This document shows, one piece after another, positions 8,601 to 17,500 of a DNA stretch of 20,498 nt (position 1 is its first letter; the number at the start of each line of letters is the position of its first letter). Source of the stretch: CAKAHY01 sp041848045. GTDB taxonomy: Bacteria; Bacillota; Clostridia; Lachnospirales; Lachnospiraceae. The translations under genes and the position numbers were made by a program. The notes under the pieces are model-generated. The model was not told where the DNA came from and searched no databases. It saw only the letters and a program-made list of their open reading frames with translations. The stretch lies in NCBI GenBank assembly GCA_041848045.1, contig JBGZHY010000035.1, positions 1 to 20,498 of the forward strand, written 5' to 3'.

Positions 8601-8629
8601 ATTATATATACATATTCATATTATGTCAA
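8601..8629 (-). promoter_or_regulatory. perfect consensus sigma-A promoter of the desulfidase-family gene
   Basis: On the minus strand TTGACA (8629-8624), exactly 17 bases and TATAAT (8606-8601) match the consensus at every position. Transcription would start near 8594, about 45 bases before ATG 8549. The spacer and -10 contain TGTATATATA, which resembles the palindrome at the gntR promoter in 8 of 10 positions and could be bound by the same regulator. Confidence 0.8.
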
Positions 8630-8695
8630 TAGTCATCTTCATTTTTCTCGTCAAATTATATAACTTTTCCCCATTTCCTTAATTTTTTTTGCACC

Positions 8696-8730
8696 AAAAA
8701 AGTTCCTGAAGTTTATATCAGGAACTTTTT
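8696..8730 (-). terminator. Rho-independent terminator after the acetate-type transporter gene
   Basis: A perfect stem joins 8697-8709 (AAAAAGTTCCTGA) with 8718-8730 (TCAGGAACTTTTT) around an 8-base loop. The minus-strand product ends in six T. It lies about 85 bases after the stop codon at 8816. It can act in both directions and insulates the promoter at 8601-8629. The rest of the 8550-8815 gap is AT-rich and holds no gene. Confidence 0.88.
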
Positions 8731-8815
8731 ATATAGTATATCATGCAAAGCAATCGCTTTTTATATATACATCTATATATTTTTTCTATATTCATATCAG
8801 AACTTCAGGCTCATC

Positions 8816-9424
8816 CTACTTCCTGAACCCCCCGAAAGCCTTCCCCAAAGGCAAAAAGGTGTATCCGAAATGTGCATTCAATATATTTGCCGCAAAGGCA
8901 TAAAAAGAGCACAAAGAAATCAGCAATTCGCTGTATGCCGCCAGAAGATGCATCTCATGAACGGCAATGCCCAGGCTTGATAGAGCCAGACCTATAAATA
9001 AAAAGTCGATCAGCACAAAAATGATGAACAGCGTCTTGTTGGTTTCCGTTGCCGCCAGCGTCATCACCAGGCTGAAAATCAAATATCCCAGGAAAGCAAA
9101 GCCCAGCTGCCTTACATCCGCTCCCTGCGCAAGGCTTTGTCCGAATACACCGTTTTGCAGCATCCAGCACATTGCCACCGCCAGCCAAAACAAACCGTAA
9201 GCGCCGAAAGCCGTTGTGCCGAAGGTATTCTGCTTCTTGGCGTCATTGACACAGGCAAAAAGCTGCGCGGCACCGCCCAAAAAAAGCGCCCACGGGATAA
9301 GCAGCGAAGCGCCGCTTGTAATGCCTAATTTTTGTGATGAAGCCATCAAAGTCACGATGGCCAAGCCGAACAAACCCAAGGCTGACGGGTCTGCCGTAGC
9401 AATTTTAATCTGTTTCTCTTCCAT
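8816..9424 (-). CDS. GPR1/FUN34/YaaH-family acetate (organic acid) transporter, SatP-like
   Basis: Members of this family carry acetate and succinate across the cytoplasmic membrane. The 202 residues form about six spans, as in SatP. The family motif near the N-terminus, usually NPAPLGL, appears here as DPSALGL (residues 12-18). The second signature is FLGGAAQLFACVNDAKKQNT followed by FGTTAFGAYGLFW. I chose ATG 9424 because GGGGGT lies about 7 bases upstream; an ATG at 9466 would add a run of unrelated residues through the leader. Nearest neighbours are a small membrane protein gene upstream, separated by a hairpin, and a strong terminator downstream, so it is probably transcribed alone. In a fermenting anaerobe acetate release or uptake are both plausible. 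Confidence 0.9.
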   Translation of the reverse strand: MEEKQIKIATADPSALGLFGLAIVTLMASSQKLGITSGASLLIPWALFLGGAAQLFACVNDAKKQNTFGTTAFGAYGLFWLAVAMCWMLQNGVFGQSLAQGADVRQLGFAFLGYLIFSLVMTLAATETNKTLFIIFVLIDFLFIGLALSSLGIAVHEMHLLAAYSELLISLCSFYAFAANILNAHFGYTFLPLGKAFGGFRK

Positions 9425-9470
9425 TGAGAACCCCCAACATATTATTTTTATAAAAAAGCTCCACAACCAA

Positions 9471-9494
9471 AATCCGTAGCCTAAGCTACGGATT
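9471..9494 (-). terminator. Hairpin terminator after the 90-residue membrane protein gene
   Basis: A perfect 10-bp stem (AATCCGTAGC at 9471-9480 with GCTACGGATT at 9485-9494) encloses a 4-base loop. On the minus strand it is followed by only a short T run (ATTTTGG), so it may be a weak terminator or a processing site. It lies 27 bases after the stop codon at 9521 and 47 bases before the transporter start. Confidence 0.6.
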
Positions 9495-9520
9495 CGTTAA
9501 TGAAGCTTCATTATTCTGTT

Positions 9521-9793
9521 TTATTCCGTCTTATCCCCTTCGCTGTCCAAGTCAAAATAATCATCGTCAAAATCATCCTCGAAGTCGTCCTCATACTCCT
9601 CCAGATAGTCAGGCGTCAGGAATCTGTATACTGCATAAGCGATACCTGCAACTGCCGCAACCGCTCCGATAACGGCAAGTATCCAGAGTATATTGTTTTT
9701 CTTCTTCTCTTCTTCGTCTTTTCTTCTCAATAAAGTATTCAACTTTGAAACCTGTACAAGTTCATCAAGCTTTGCTAAGGCATCCTTTCCCAT
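9521..9793 (-). CDS. small single-span membrane protein with acidic C-terminal tail, unknown function
   Basis: I do not recognise this 90-residue protein. It has a charged N-terminal part (1-33) ending in the lysine- and glutamate-rich stretch RRKDEEEKKKN, one hydrophobic span at about 34-57 and a C-terminal tail (about 60-90) very rich in Asp and Glu (EEYEDDFEDDFDDDYFDLD). By the positive-inside rule the N-terminus is probably cytoplasmic and the acidic tail outside; this is a prediction. ATG 9793 has AAAGGAGATG about 8 bases upstream, and a near-consensus promoter lies at 9829-9857, so this is a real gene. A hairpin at 9471-9494 ends it. A protein with this layout could bind cations or the cell surface, but nothing in the sequence shows a function. 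Confidence 0.8.
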   Translation of the reverse strand: MGKDALAKLDELVQVSKLNTLLRRKDEEEKKKNNILWILAVIGAVAAVAGIAYAVYRFLTPDYLEEYEDDFEDDFDDDYFDLDSEGDKTE

Positions 9794-9828
9794 ATAGCAT
9801 CTCCTTTCATAAAACCCTCTATTGTGCG

Positions 9829-9857
9829 ATTATACAACAAATCCCCCGGCTTGTCGA
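9829..9857 (-). promoter_or_regulatory. near-consensus promoter of the small membrane protein gene
   Basis: On the minus strand TCGACA (9857-9852), a 17-base spacer and a perfect TATAAT (9834-9829) lie in the gap after pcrA. Transcription would start near 9822, giving a leader of about 29 bases with a good ribosome binding site before ATG 9793. This shows the small gene does not rely only on read-through from pcrA. Confidence 0.75.
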
Positions 9858-9911
9858 TAGCCCGCCGTGTGCTTTCCGAAGAAATGTTCCACCTCTTCTT
9901 TTGTCATTATA

Positions 9912-12119
9912 TCATAGCTTTTCCAGCTTGGCAAACGCCGCAGACATCCGCTTGATACCATATTTTTCAAAAGAAACCGCCACACGGTAGTCTTCATCCA
10001 ACTCTTCGATTTCCTCCACCTTGCCGATGCCGAATTTAATGTGCCGCACCCGGTCGCCCACCGCATACGCCAGAGCGGCAGGTTTGGCAAGCACAAACGC
10101 CTTGCCGAACTGCAATTTTACCGTATCCGCTTCCCTGACGGGTTTTTTCCAAGGCAACCCGTCACCGAAAGGGCTTCCCATTTTTCTTTCCGTATAGGAG
10201 GGACTGTCCAAAATTCTTTTCTCCAGCAAATGCTCCGGTATTTCGGAAATAAAGCGGGAAAGCATGGCATACCTTGTCTGCCCGTTTACCATACGGGTTT
10301 TTGCGGCGCTTAAGGTCAGTCTTTGCATGGCTCTGGTAATTCCCACATAACAAAGTCTTCGCTCCTCCTCCAACTCCTCTTTATCAAAGCTTGCAATCAC
10401 ACGCTCACCGGGAAAAAGACCTTCTTCCATACCGGCAATATAAACCTCCGGAAACTCCAAGCCCTTTGCCGCATGCAAGGTCATCAGCGTAATACGCCCG
10501 CCTCCTTCATCCATTCCGTCCAAATCCGTAATCAACGCCACATCCTCCAGGAAGCTTCCCAAGTCCGTATATTCTCCGGCTTTGTTCATTAACTCTTGTA
10601 TATTATCGAGTCTTGTCTGCCCCTCGATTTCCCCTTCCTGCATCAGATACTCCTCATAACCTGTTTCCTCCATCACACAGGCAATCAGAGAGGCGATATC
10701 CATACCGCTTTCCAGCTGCTGTCTGCAAGCCCGTATCAGCTTGCAAAACTCCACCAGATTGGCACCGGCTTTCTTCAGGCCTTCAATCTGGTAGCTTAAT
10801 TCTGCCGCCTCATACAAAGCAAGTCCGTGCTCGGAAGCAAAGGCACTCAATTTCGTCATCCCGCTTTCGCCGATTCCCCTCTTGGGCACATTGATGATAC
10901 GACCGAAAGCAAGATCATCCTTTCCGCTGTAAATCGTTTTTAAGTAGGCGAGGATATCTTTGATTTCTTTTCTCTGGTAAAAGTTCACGCCTCCCACCAG
11001 CTGATAAGGAACATTCAACTGTATGCAGCGCTCCTCCAAAACTCTGGATTGGGCATTGGTTCTGTACAGGACGGCATAATCATTATACTCATCCCGGCCG
11101 GCTCTTTCTCTGATATCACGGATAATGGCATCCGCTTCCTCCACGGCAGTAGAAAACTGCCATAGGCGGATGCGCTCCCCTGCATCCCGCTCCGTCCACA
11201 GGGTCTTGCCTTTGCGTCCCAAATTGTGCCGAATCACCGCATTGGCAGCCTCCAAAATATTGCCCTTGGAACGGTAATTCTGCTCCAGGCGAATCACCCT
11301 GCAATCCGGAAACACCGTTTCAAAATTCAAAATATTGCCGATATTGGCTCCCCTGAATTTATAAATGCTCTGGTCATCATCTCCCACTACGCAAAGATTG
11401 CGGTACTTTCCGGACAAAAGTTCAATCAGGCGAAACTGCGCCGTATTGGTGTCCTGGTACTCATCCACCATAATATAACGGAATCGCTCTCTGTAATAGT
11501 CAAGCACCTCGGCGTCCTGCTCAAAGAGTGCAATGCTTTTGACGATTAAATCATCAAAATCAAGGGCATTGTTCTTTTTCAACTCCTTTTGGTACTCCAT
11601 ATAAACCTTTGCCAGATTTCTTTCATATAAGTCCTCGGCTTCCGCCAGGCTTTGCTCCGGACTTTTTAATTCATCCTTGGCACGGGAAATAAAAGCCCCT
11701 ATGTCCCGAGGCTTATACGTTTTATCATTCAGCTGTAAGTTCTTAATCAGCTTTTTGAGGAGGGTTTTCTGATCATCCCCGTCATAAATGCCGAAATCGC
11801 TGCCGTAGCCCAATTTCTCAATAAAGCGCCGCAGTATGCGCACGCAGCCGGAATGGAAAGTCGTCGCCCAAACCTGGGAGGCCTCCACCTCCCCTACAAT
11901 CTCCGCCAGCCTTTCCCGCATGGATGCCGCCGCTTTATTGGTAAAGGTAACTGCCATAATATGATAGGGATTTACCCCCTTTTCTATCAAATAGGCAATC
12001 CGGTGCATCAACACCCTCGTTTTGCCGGAGCCGGCGCCTGCCAGAATAAGAAGCGGTCCTTCCGTATAAAAGACCGCCTCCTCCTGCTTATCATTCAAAC
12101 CCTGGTAAATATGCTTCAT
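9912..12119 (-). CDS. pcrA: ATP-dependent 3'-5' DNA helicase PcrA/UvrD
   Basis: This superfamily 1A helicase unwinds DNA in nucleotide excision repair and at stalled or conflicting replication forks. Of its 735 residues, Walker A is GAGSGKT (28-34), motif Ia is VTFTNKAA (57-64), Walker B is DEYQD (219-223) and motif III is GDDDQSIYKFRGA (246-258). Motif IV/V elements LYRTNAQSR and TLHAAKGLE and motif VI YVGITRA follow. The C-terminal PcrA tail ends with a Tudor-like segment (VGDRVRHIKFGIGKVEEIEE). I chose ATG 12119, 2 bases after the glgP stop, with GGAAG 7 bases upstream. An earlier in-frame TTG at 12155 inside glgP is unlikely. Tight spacing makes it the third gene of the ileS-glgP-pcrA unit. 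Length and motifs are normal. Confidence 0.96.
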   Translation of the reverse strand: MKHIYQGLNDKQEEAVFYTEGPLLILAGAGSGKTRVLMHRIAYLIEKGVNPYHIMAVTFTNKAAASMRERLAEIVGEVEASQVWATTFHSGCVRILRRFIEKLGYGSDFGIYDGDDQKTLLKKLIKNLQLNDKTYKPRDIGAFISRAKDELKSPEQSLAEAEDLYERNLAKVYMEYQKELKKNNALDFDDLIVKSIALFEQDAEVLDYYRERFRYIMVDEYQDTNTAQFRLIELLSGKYRNLCVVGDDDQSIYKFRGANIGNILNFETVFPDCRVIRLEQNYRSKGNILEAANAVIRHNLGRKGKTLWTERDAGERIRLWQFSTAVEEADAIIRDIRERAGRDEYNDYAVLYRTNAQSRVLEERCIQLNVPYQLVGGVNFYQRKEIKDILAYLKTIYSGKDDLAFGRIINVPKRGIGESGMTKLSAFASEHGLALYEAAELSYQIEGLKKAGANLVEFCKLIRACRQQLESGMDIASLIACVMEETGYEEYLMQEGEIEGQTRLDNIQELMNKAGEYTDLGSFLEDVALITDLDGMDEGGGRITLMTLHAAKGLEFPEVYIAGMEEGLFPGERVIASFDKEELEEERRLCYVGITRAMQRLTLSAAKTRMVNGQTRYAMLSRFISEIPEHLLEKRILDSPSYTERKMGSPFGDGLPWKKPVREADTVKLQFGKAFVLAKPAALAYAVGDRVRHIKFGIGKVEEIEELDEDYRVAVSFEKYGIKRMSAAFAKLEKL

Positions 12120-12121
12120 GT

Positions 12122-14572
12122 TTAAACTTCCACTGTTATTTTCTTCAGCTTCCAAATATCCCTTACATATTCTTCAATCGTTCTGTCGGAAGAGAATTTG
12201 CCTGCATTGGCAGTCTGGGTCAAAGCCATCTTAGCCCAGGCCTTCTTATCTCTGTAAGCCTTATCCACCCGCTGCTGAGCCTGTGCATAAGAATCAAAGT
12301 CCTTTAGAATAAAATACGTATCCGCTCTGTCACTGGAATTGGTATTCAGCAGGGAATCATAAATATCACGGAACAAATCCTTGTTTTCCGGACTGTAAAA
12401 GCCGTCAATCAGCTGCAACAGTACCCGCTTAATGGTATCGTTGCCGTTGTAAATATCCATCGGACGGTAATCCTTGTTTTTCTCATGGGCAATGACCTCG
12501 TCGGAACTCATGCCGAAGATAAATGCATTCTCCGCTCCCACTTCTTCCACAATTTCCACATTTGCACCGTCCATGGTTCCGATTGTCGGTGCACCGTTTA
12601 ACATAAACTTCATATTGCCCGTACCGGAAGCCTCTTTGGAAGCGGTGCTGATTTGCTCGCTTAAATCCGCCGCCGCAAACAGGATTTCCGCATTGCTCAC
12701 CCTGTAATCTTCAATAAAGACCACCTTTATCTTGCCGCCGATGCTCTTATCATGGTTTACCACATCCGCCACCGCATTGATCAGCTTAATGGTCAGCTTT
12801 GCCCTCTTGTAGCCTGCCGCCGCCTTGGCGCCGAAAATAAAGCTGCGGGGCACCATATCCAAATCCGGATTTTCCTTCAATTTATTGTACAGGCTCATTA
12901 CATGCAGAATATTCAACAGCTGGCGCTTATATTCGTGCAGGCGCTTTACCTGTATGTCAAAAATGGAATCCGGATTCAGCTCTATGCCGTTGTGCTTTTT
13001 GATATATTCTATCAGTCTGCGCTTGTTCTCCGCCTTAATTGCCATAAATTCCGCGCAGGCATTTTCATCCTCGATATAAGGCTTTAATTTTTGCAAAGCG
13101 GACAAATCCGTAATCCATTCATCACCGATTTTTTCCGTAATCCATGCCGCCAGCTTTGGATTGGCATGCAACAAAAATCTTCTCTGGGTAATGCCGTTCG
13201 TCTTGTTATTGAACTTCTCCGGCATCATCTCATAGAAATCCTTCAGCTCCTGCTGCTTCAAAATATCCGTATGCAGCCTTGCCACACCGTTTACGGAAAA
13301 GCCTGCAGCAATAGCCATAAAGGCCATACGAACCTGGTTATTGTACAGAATCGCCATATCCTTAATCTTGTCTTCGCCGAAGTGCGCCCGGATTTTTTCA
13401 TTGAATCTTCTGTCAATTTCCTCCACAATCTGGTATACGCGAGGCAGAAGATTTTTGAACAAGTCAATCGGCCACTTTTCCAGCGCTTCACTCATAATGG
13501 TATGGTTGGTATAGGCCAGACATCTGCCGGCAATGCCCCATGCCTCATCCCAGTTTAAGCCCTCTTCATCCAAAAGCAGACGCATCAGTTCCGGTACCGC
13601 CACGGTAGGATGGGTATCGTTCATCTGGAACACCAGCTTATCCGGCAAATCATGGATATCGCTGTGCTTTTGTTTGAACTTTTTCAGGGCTGTCTGCAGG
13701 GTTGCCGAAATGAAGAAATACTGCTGCTTCAAACGCAATTCCTTACCGGAATAATGATTGTCATTCGGATACAGCACGTTACAGATATTCCTTGCCAGAT
13801 TTTCCTGCTCTATCGCCTTATGGTACTCTCCCCTGTCAAAAGCATCCAGGCTGAAATTCACAATAGGCTCCGCATCCCAAATACGCAGTGTATTGACCAC
13901 ATTGTTATTGTAACCCACAATCGGCATATCATAAGGCACAGCCCGCACGCTGCCGAAATCCTCCTGTACAAACTTCGTTCTTCCCTCTATATTCTCCGTC
14001 CGTACTCTGCCGCCAAAACGCACCTCGCAGGCATACTCCTCCCGCTTTACCTCAAACGGAAAGCCGTCCTTCAGCCAGTCATCCGGCTTCTCTACCTGAT
14101 AGCCGTTCTCGATTTTTTGCTTAAACATACCGTAATGGTAACGAATACCCGCACCGTAAGCCGGATACCCCAGGCTTGCCAGAGAATCCAGGAAGCAGGC
14201 AGCCAGTCTGCCCAAACCGCCGTTGCCCAGCGCCGGATCCGGCTCCATATCTTCGATGGTATTCAAGTCAAAACCGAGCTCCTCCAGCACCTCCTTTACT
14301 TCCTGTACCGCACAGATATTGATGATGTTATTGCCCAACGCTCTGCCCATCAAAAATTCCATGGACATATAATACACAATCTTGGCATCCTGCTTCTCAT
14401 ATTCCTTATGGGTCGCAATCCACTCATCCATGATAATATCCTTTATCGCATAGGAAAGAGCCTGATACACCTGCTCATTGCCGACTTCCGTAATGTCCTT
14501 CCTGTACAAAACCTTGACGTTATCAATAATATCCTGTTTCAACTGTTCCTTGTTAATAGCAACCTTCTTCAT
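12122..14572 (-). CDS. glgP: glycogen/starch/alpha-glucan phosphorylase
   Basis: The enzyme splits terminal alpha-1,4 glucose units of glycogen or maltodextrin with phosphate, releasing glucose 1-phosphate. The 816 residues match the usual length. The N-terminal half has EPDPALGNGGLGRLAACFLD (residue 110 on) and QMNDTHPT; the C-terminal half has VKRLHEYKRQLLN and the cofactor motif EASGTGNMKFMLNGAPTIG, where Lys655 should hold pyridoxal phosphate. ATG 14572 has AAGAGG 7 bases upstream and follows the ileS stop by 12 bases. No promoter or terminator was seen in that gap, so it is probably transcribed with ileS. Other glycogen genes are not in the window. It acts in the cytoplasm; the exact glucan preferred cannot be told. 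Confidence 0.96.
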   Translation of the reverse strand: MKKVAINKEQLKQDIIDNVKVLYRKDITEVGNEQVYQALSYAIKDIIMDEWIATHKEYEKQDAKIVYYMSMEFLMGRALGNNIINICAVQEVKEVLEELGFDLNTIEDMEPDPALGNGGLGRLAACFLDSLASLGYPAYGAGIRYHYGMFKQKIENGYQVEKPDDWLKDGFPFEVKREEYACEVRFGGRVRTENIEGRTKFVQEDFGSVRAVPYDMPIVGYNNNVVNTLRIWDAEPIVNFSLDAFDRGEYHKAIEQENLARNICNVLYPNDNHYSGKELRLKQQYFFISATLQTALKKFKQKHSDIHDLPDKLVFQMNDTHPTVAVPELMRLLLDEEGLNWDEAWGIAGRCLAYTNHTIMSEALEKWPIDLFKNLLPRVYQIVEEIDRRFNEKIRAHFGEDKIKDMAILYNNQVRMAFMAIAAGFSVNGVARLHTDILKQQELKDFYEMMPEKFNNKTNGITQRRFLLHANPKLAAWITEKIGDEWITDLSALQKLKPYIEDENACAEFMAIKAENKRRLIEYIKKHNGIELNPDSIFDIQVKRLHEYKRQLLNILHVMSLYNKLKENPDLDMVPRSFIFGAKAAAGYKRAKLTIKLINAVADVVNHDKSIGGKIKVVFIEDYRVSNAEILFAAADLSEQISTASKEASGTGNMKFMLNGAPTIGTMDGANVEIVEEVGAENAFIFGMSSDEVIAHEKNKDYRPMDIYNGNDTIKRVLLQLIDGFYSPENKDLFRDIYDSLLNTNSSDRADTYFILKDFDSYAQAQQRVDKAYRDKKAWAKMALTQTANAGKFSSDRTIEEYVRDIWKLKKITVEV

Positions 14573-14584
14573 TTGTAACCTCTT

Positions 14585-17500
14585 TTATACTTTTCTCACA
14601 CAAACACAAACATCTTCGCCATTTAAGTTCCAGTCTTTTTCATACCCTTCCATCTTTTCATATCGCACGCCATCACATAAAATCTCGCTGACCAGAAACC
14701 GTTCATTTGCCTTTATGATGTCCCTTATCCTGTCATTGTTCCACAAAGCCAGTTCTATATGATCCGTAACCTCAAATCCCGCCTCTTTACGCATCGTCTG
14801 TACCTTGGAAATCAGCTCCCTGACAAAGCCTTCTTCTATCAGCTCCTTTGTCAGACGAATATCCAGTACCACGGTAAGCTTGTTGTCGCTTTCACTCACA
14901 TAATGCTCGCTCTGTACCGTGTCGATCAGTAAATCTTCCGCAGACAGCTCCACCGCCTCTCCGGCAAAGTCAAAACGCAAAATCCCCTCATCTTTCAACT
15001 GCTTCATCGCACTCTGTCCGTCCACAGCCGCAAGAGCTTCCTTAATCTGCCCTAAGAGTTTACCATATTTTGGCCCCACTGTCTTTAACTGCGGCTTAAA
15101 AGAATAGGAAACAAACTGTTCTACTTCTTCGGTAAATTCCACTTGTTTCACATTCAATTCTTCTCGGATAATCTGTGTATACAAGTCATCCAAAACCTTT
15201 TCGCCCTTTACGTACATATTGCCGATAGGCTGGCGGTTCTTAATGGCTGCCGTATTTCTTGCCGCTCTTCCCAGAACCACGATATCCAGAACCTCTTCCA
15301 TGCTCTCCTCCAGAGCCTTGTCAATACAGCTTTCATCCGCCACCGGATAGCTGCAAAGATGGATACTTTCCGGCGCATCCTTATCCACACTGCGCACCAG
15401 ATTCTGATAAATCTGCTCGGTCATAAAAGGAATCATCGGCGCTGCAAGCTTAGACAGCGTCAACAAAGCGGTGTACAGGCTCATATAGGCATTGATTTTG
15501 TCCTGCTCCATCCCCTTTGCCCAGTACCTTTCGCGACAGCGGCGCACATACCAGTTGGACAGTTCATCCGTAAAATTCTGCAGCGCCCTTGCCGCTTCCG
15601 TGATACGGTAATTCTCCAGATCCTTATCCACCGCCAGAATCAGGGTGTTCAACCTGGACAAAAGCCATTTATCCATCACGCTTAAAGAGGCATAGTCCAA
15701 GCTGTATTTTGTTGGGTCGAAACCGTCGATTTCCGCATACAGCACGTAGAAAGCGTAGGTATTCCACAGGGTTCCCATAAACTTTCTCTGCCCTTCCATA
15801 ACCACCTTACCGTGGAAACGATTCGGCAGCCAAGGCGCGGAATTACTGTAAAAATACCAGCGAATGGCATCGGCTCCGTATTCCCGCAGCGCCTCCATCG
15901 GATCCACGGAATTGCCCTTTGACTTGGACATCTTCTGTCCGTTCTCATCCTGTACATGCCCCATAACAATGACATTCCTGTACGGCGCCAGATTAAAAAT
16001 CAATGTAGAAATGGCCAAGAGCGAATAGAACCAGCCTCTGGTCTGATCCACCGCCTCCGAAATAAAATCTGCCGGAAACTGCTGTGCAAACAAGTCCTGA
16101 TTTTCAAAAGGATAGTGGTGCTGCGCAAAAGGCATCGCTCCGGAATCGAACCAACAGTCAATTACCTCCGGTACCCTGTGCATTTTTTCTCCGCATTTCT
16201 CACATCGAATGCTGACCTCATCAATATACGGCCTGTGCAATTCGATTTCCTCCGGGCAGTCATCGGACAGGGACTTCAACTCTTCTATGCTGCCGATGCT
16301 GTGCATATGACCGCAGTCGCACTGCCATACATTTAACGGCGTTCCCCAATAACGGTTTCTGGAAATTGCCCAATCCTGCAAATTCTCCAGCCAATCGCCG
16401 AAACGTCCCTTGCCGATACTCTCCGGTATCCAGTTGATGGTATTGTTGTTGCGAATCATATCCTCTTTTACGGCACTCATCTTAATGTACCAGGACTCTC
16501 TCGCATAGTAAATCAGCGGCGTGCCGCAGCGCCAGCAGTGAGGGTAGCTGTGTTCAAATTCCGGTGCGGAAAAAAGCTTCCCGTCCTTTTCCAGCGCCTC
16601 CAGAATCATAGGATCCGCTTTCTTGACAAAAACGCCCGCCCAGTCGGTTTCCTTGGTCATCTCTCCCTTGGTATCCACCAGCTGTACGAAAGGCAAATCA
16701 TAAGCCCTGCATACCCGATAATCGTCCTCACCGAAAGCCGGTGCCATATGTACAATACCGGTACCGTCGCTCAGCGTAACATAATGGTCGCAGGTAATGA
16801 ACCATGCCTTTTTATCGGTATGCACAAAATTGAACAAAGGCTCATACTCCTTGTACTCCAAGTCCTTCCCTTTGTATCGTTCTACGATTTCATAGTTTTC
16901 CTTCAACACGCTTTCACACAGCGCCTCCGCCATGATATAGGTGTAGTCCCCATGCTTTACGCGCACATAGGCTTCATCCGGGTTCACGCAAAGCGCCAGA
17001 TTGCTCGGCAGGGTCCAAGGCGTGGTTGTCCATGCCAGAAAATAGGCGTCGTCATCCTTTGCCTTAAAACGCACAATGGCGGAGCGCTCCTTTACCTCCT
17101 TATAGCCCTGCGCCACCTCATGGCTGGAAAGAGGCGTTCCGCAGCGCGGGCAATAAGGTACAATCTTAAAGCCCTTGTACAAAAGCCCCTTATCCCAAAT
17201 CTGCTTCAAGGCCCACCATTCGGACTCTATAAAATCATTATGATAGGTCACATAAGGATCATCCATATCCGCCCAGAAACCTACCACGGAAGAAAATTCT
17301 TCCCACATTCCTTTGTACTTCCATACACTTTCCTTGCATTTGGAAATAAAAGGATCCAAGCCGTAAGCCTCAATCTGCTCCTTGCCGTCAATGCCCAGCG
17401 CCTTCTCCACTTCCAGCTCTACCGGCAGACCATGGGTATCCCAGCCCGCCTTTCTCGGCACCTTATAGCCCTTCATGGTGCGGTAACGGGGTATCATATC

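Noticed and set aside
8746..8766. Short hairpin AAAGC-AATC-GCTTT followed by T as a second terminator
   Set aside because: Only five base pairs, mostly A-T at the ends, and no plus-strand gene precedes it. The strong terminator at 8696-8730 already serves the minus-strand transporter gene.
9836..9907. Possible 25-codon peptide gene between pcrA and the small membrane protein gene
   Set aside because: Its ATG follows the pcrA stop by a few bases and lacks a good ribosome binding site, and the promoter of the next gene (9829-9857) lies inside it. The frame is the tail of an out-of-frame reading of pcrA.
13610..14578. Long plus-strand open frame of 322 codons opposite glgP
   Set aside because: It lies entirely antisense to a clear glycogen phosphorylase, has no ribosome binding site and its translation shows no family motif. 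It is an artefact of codon use on the other strand.
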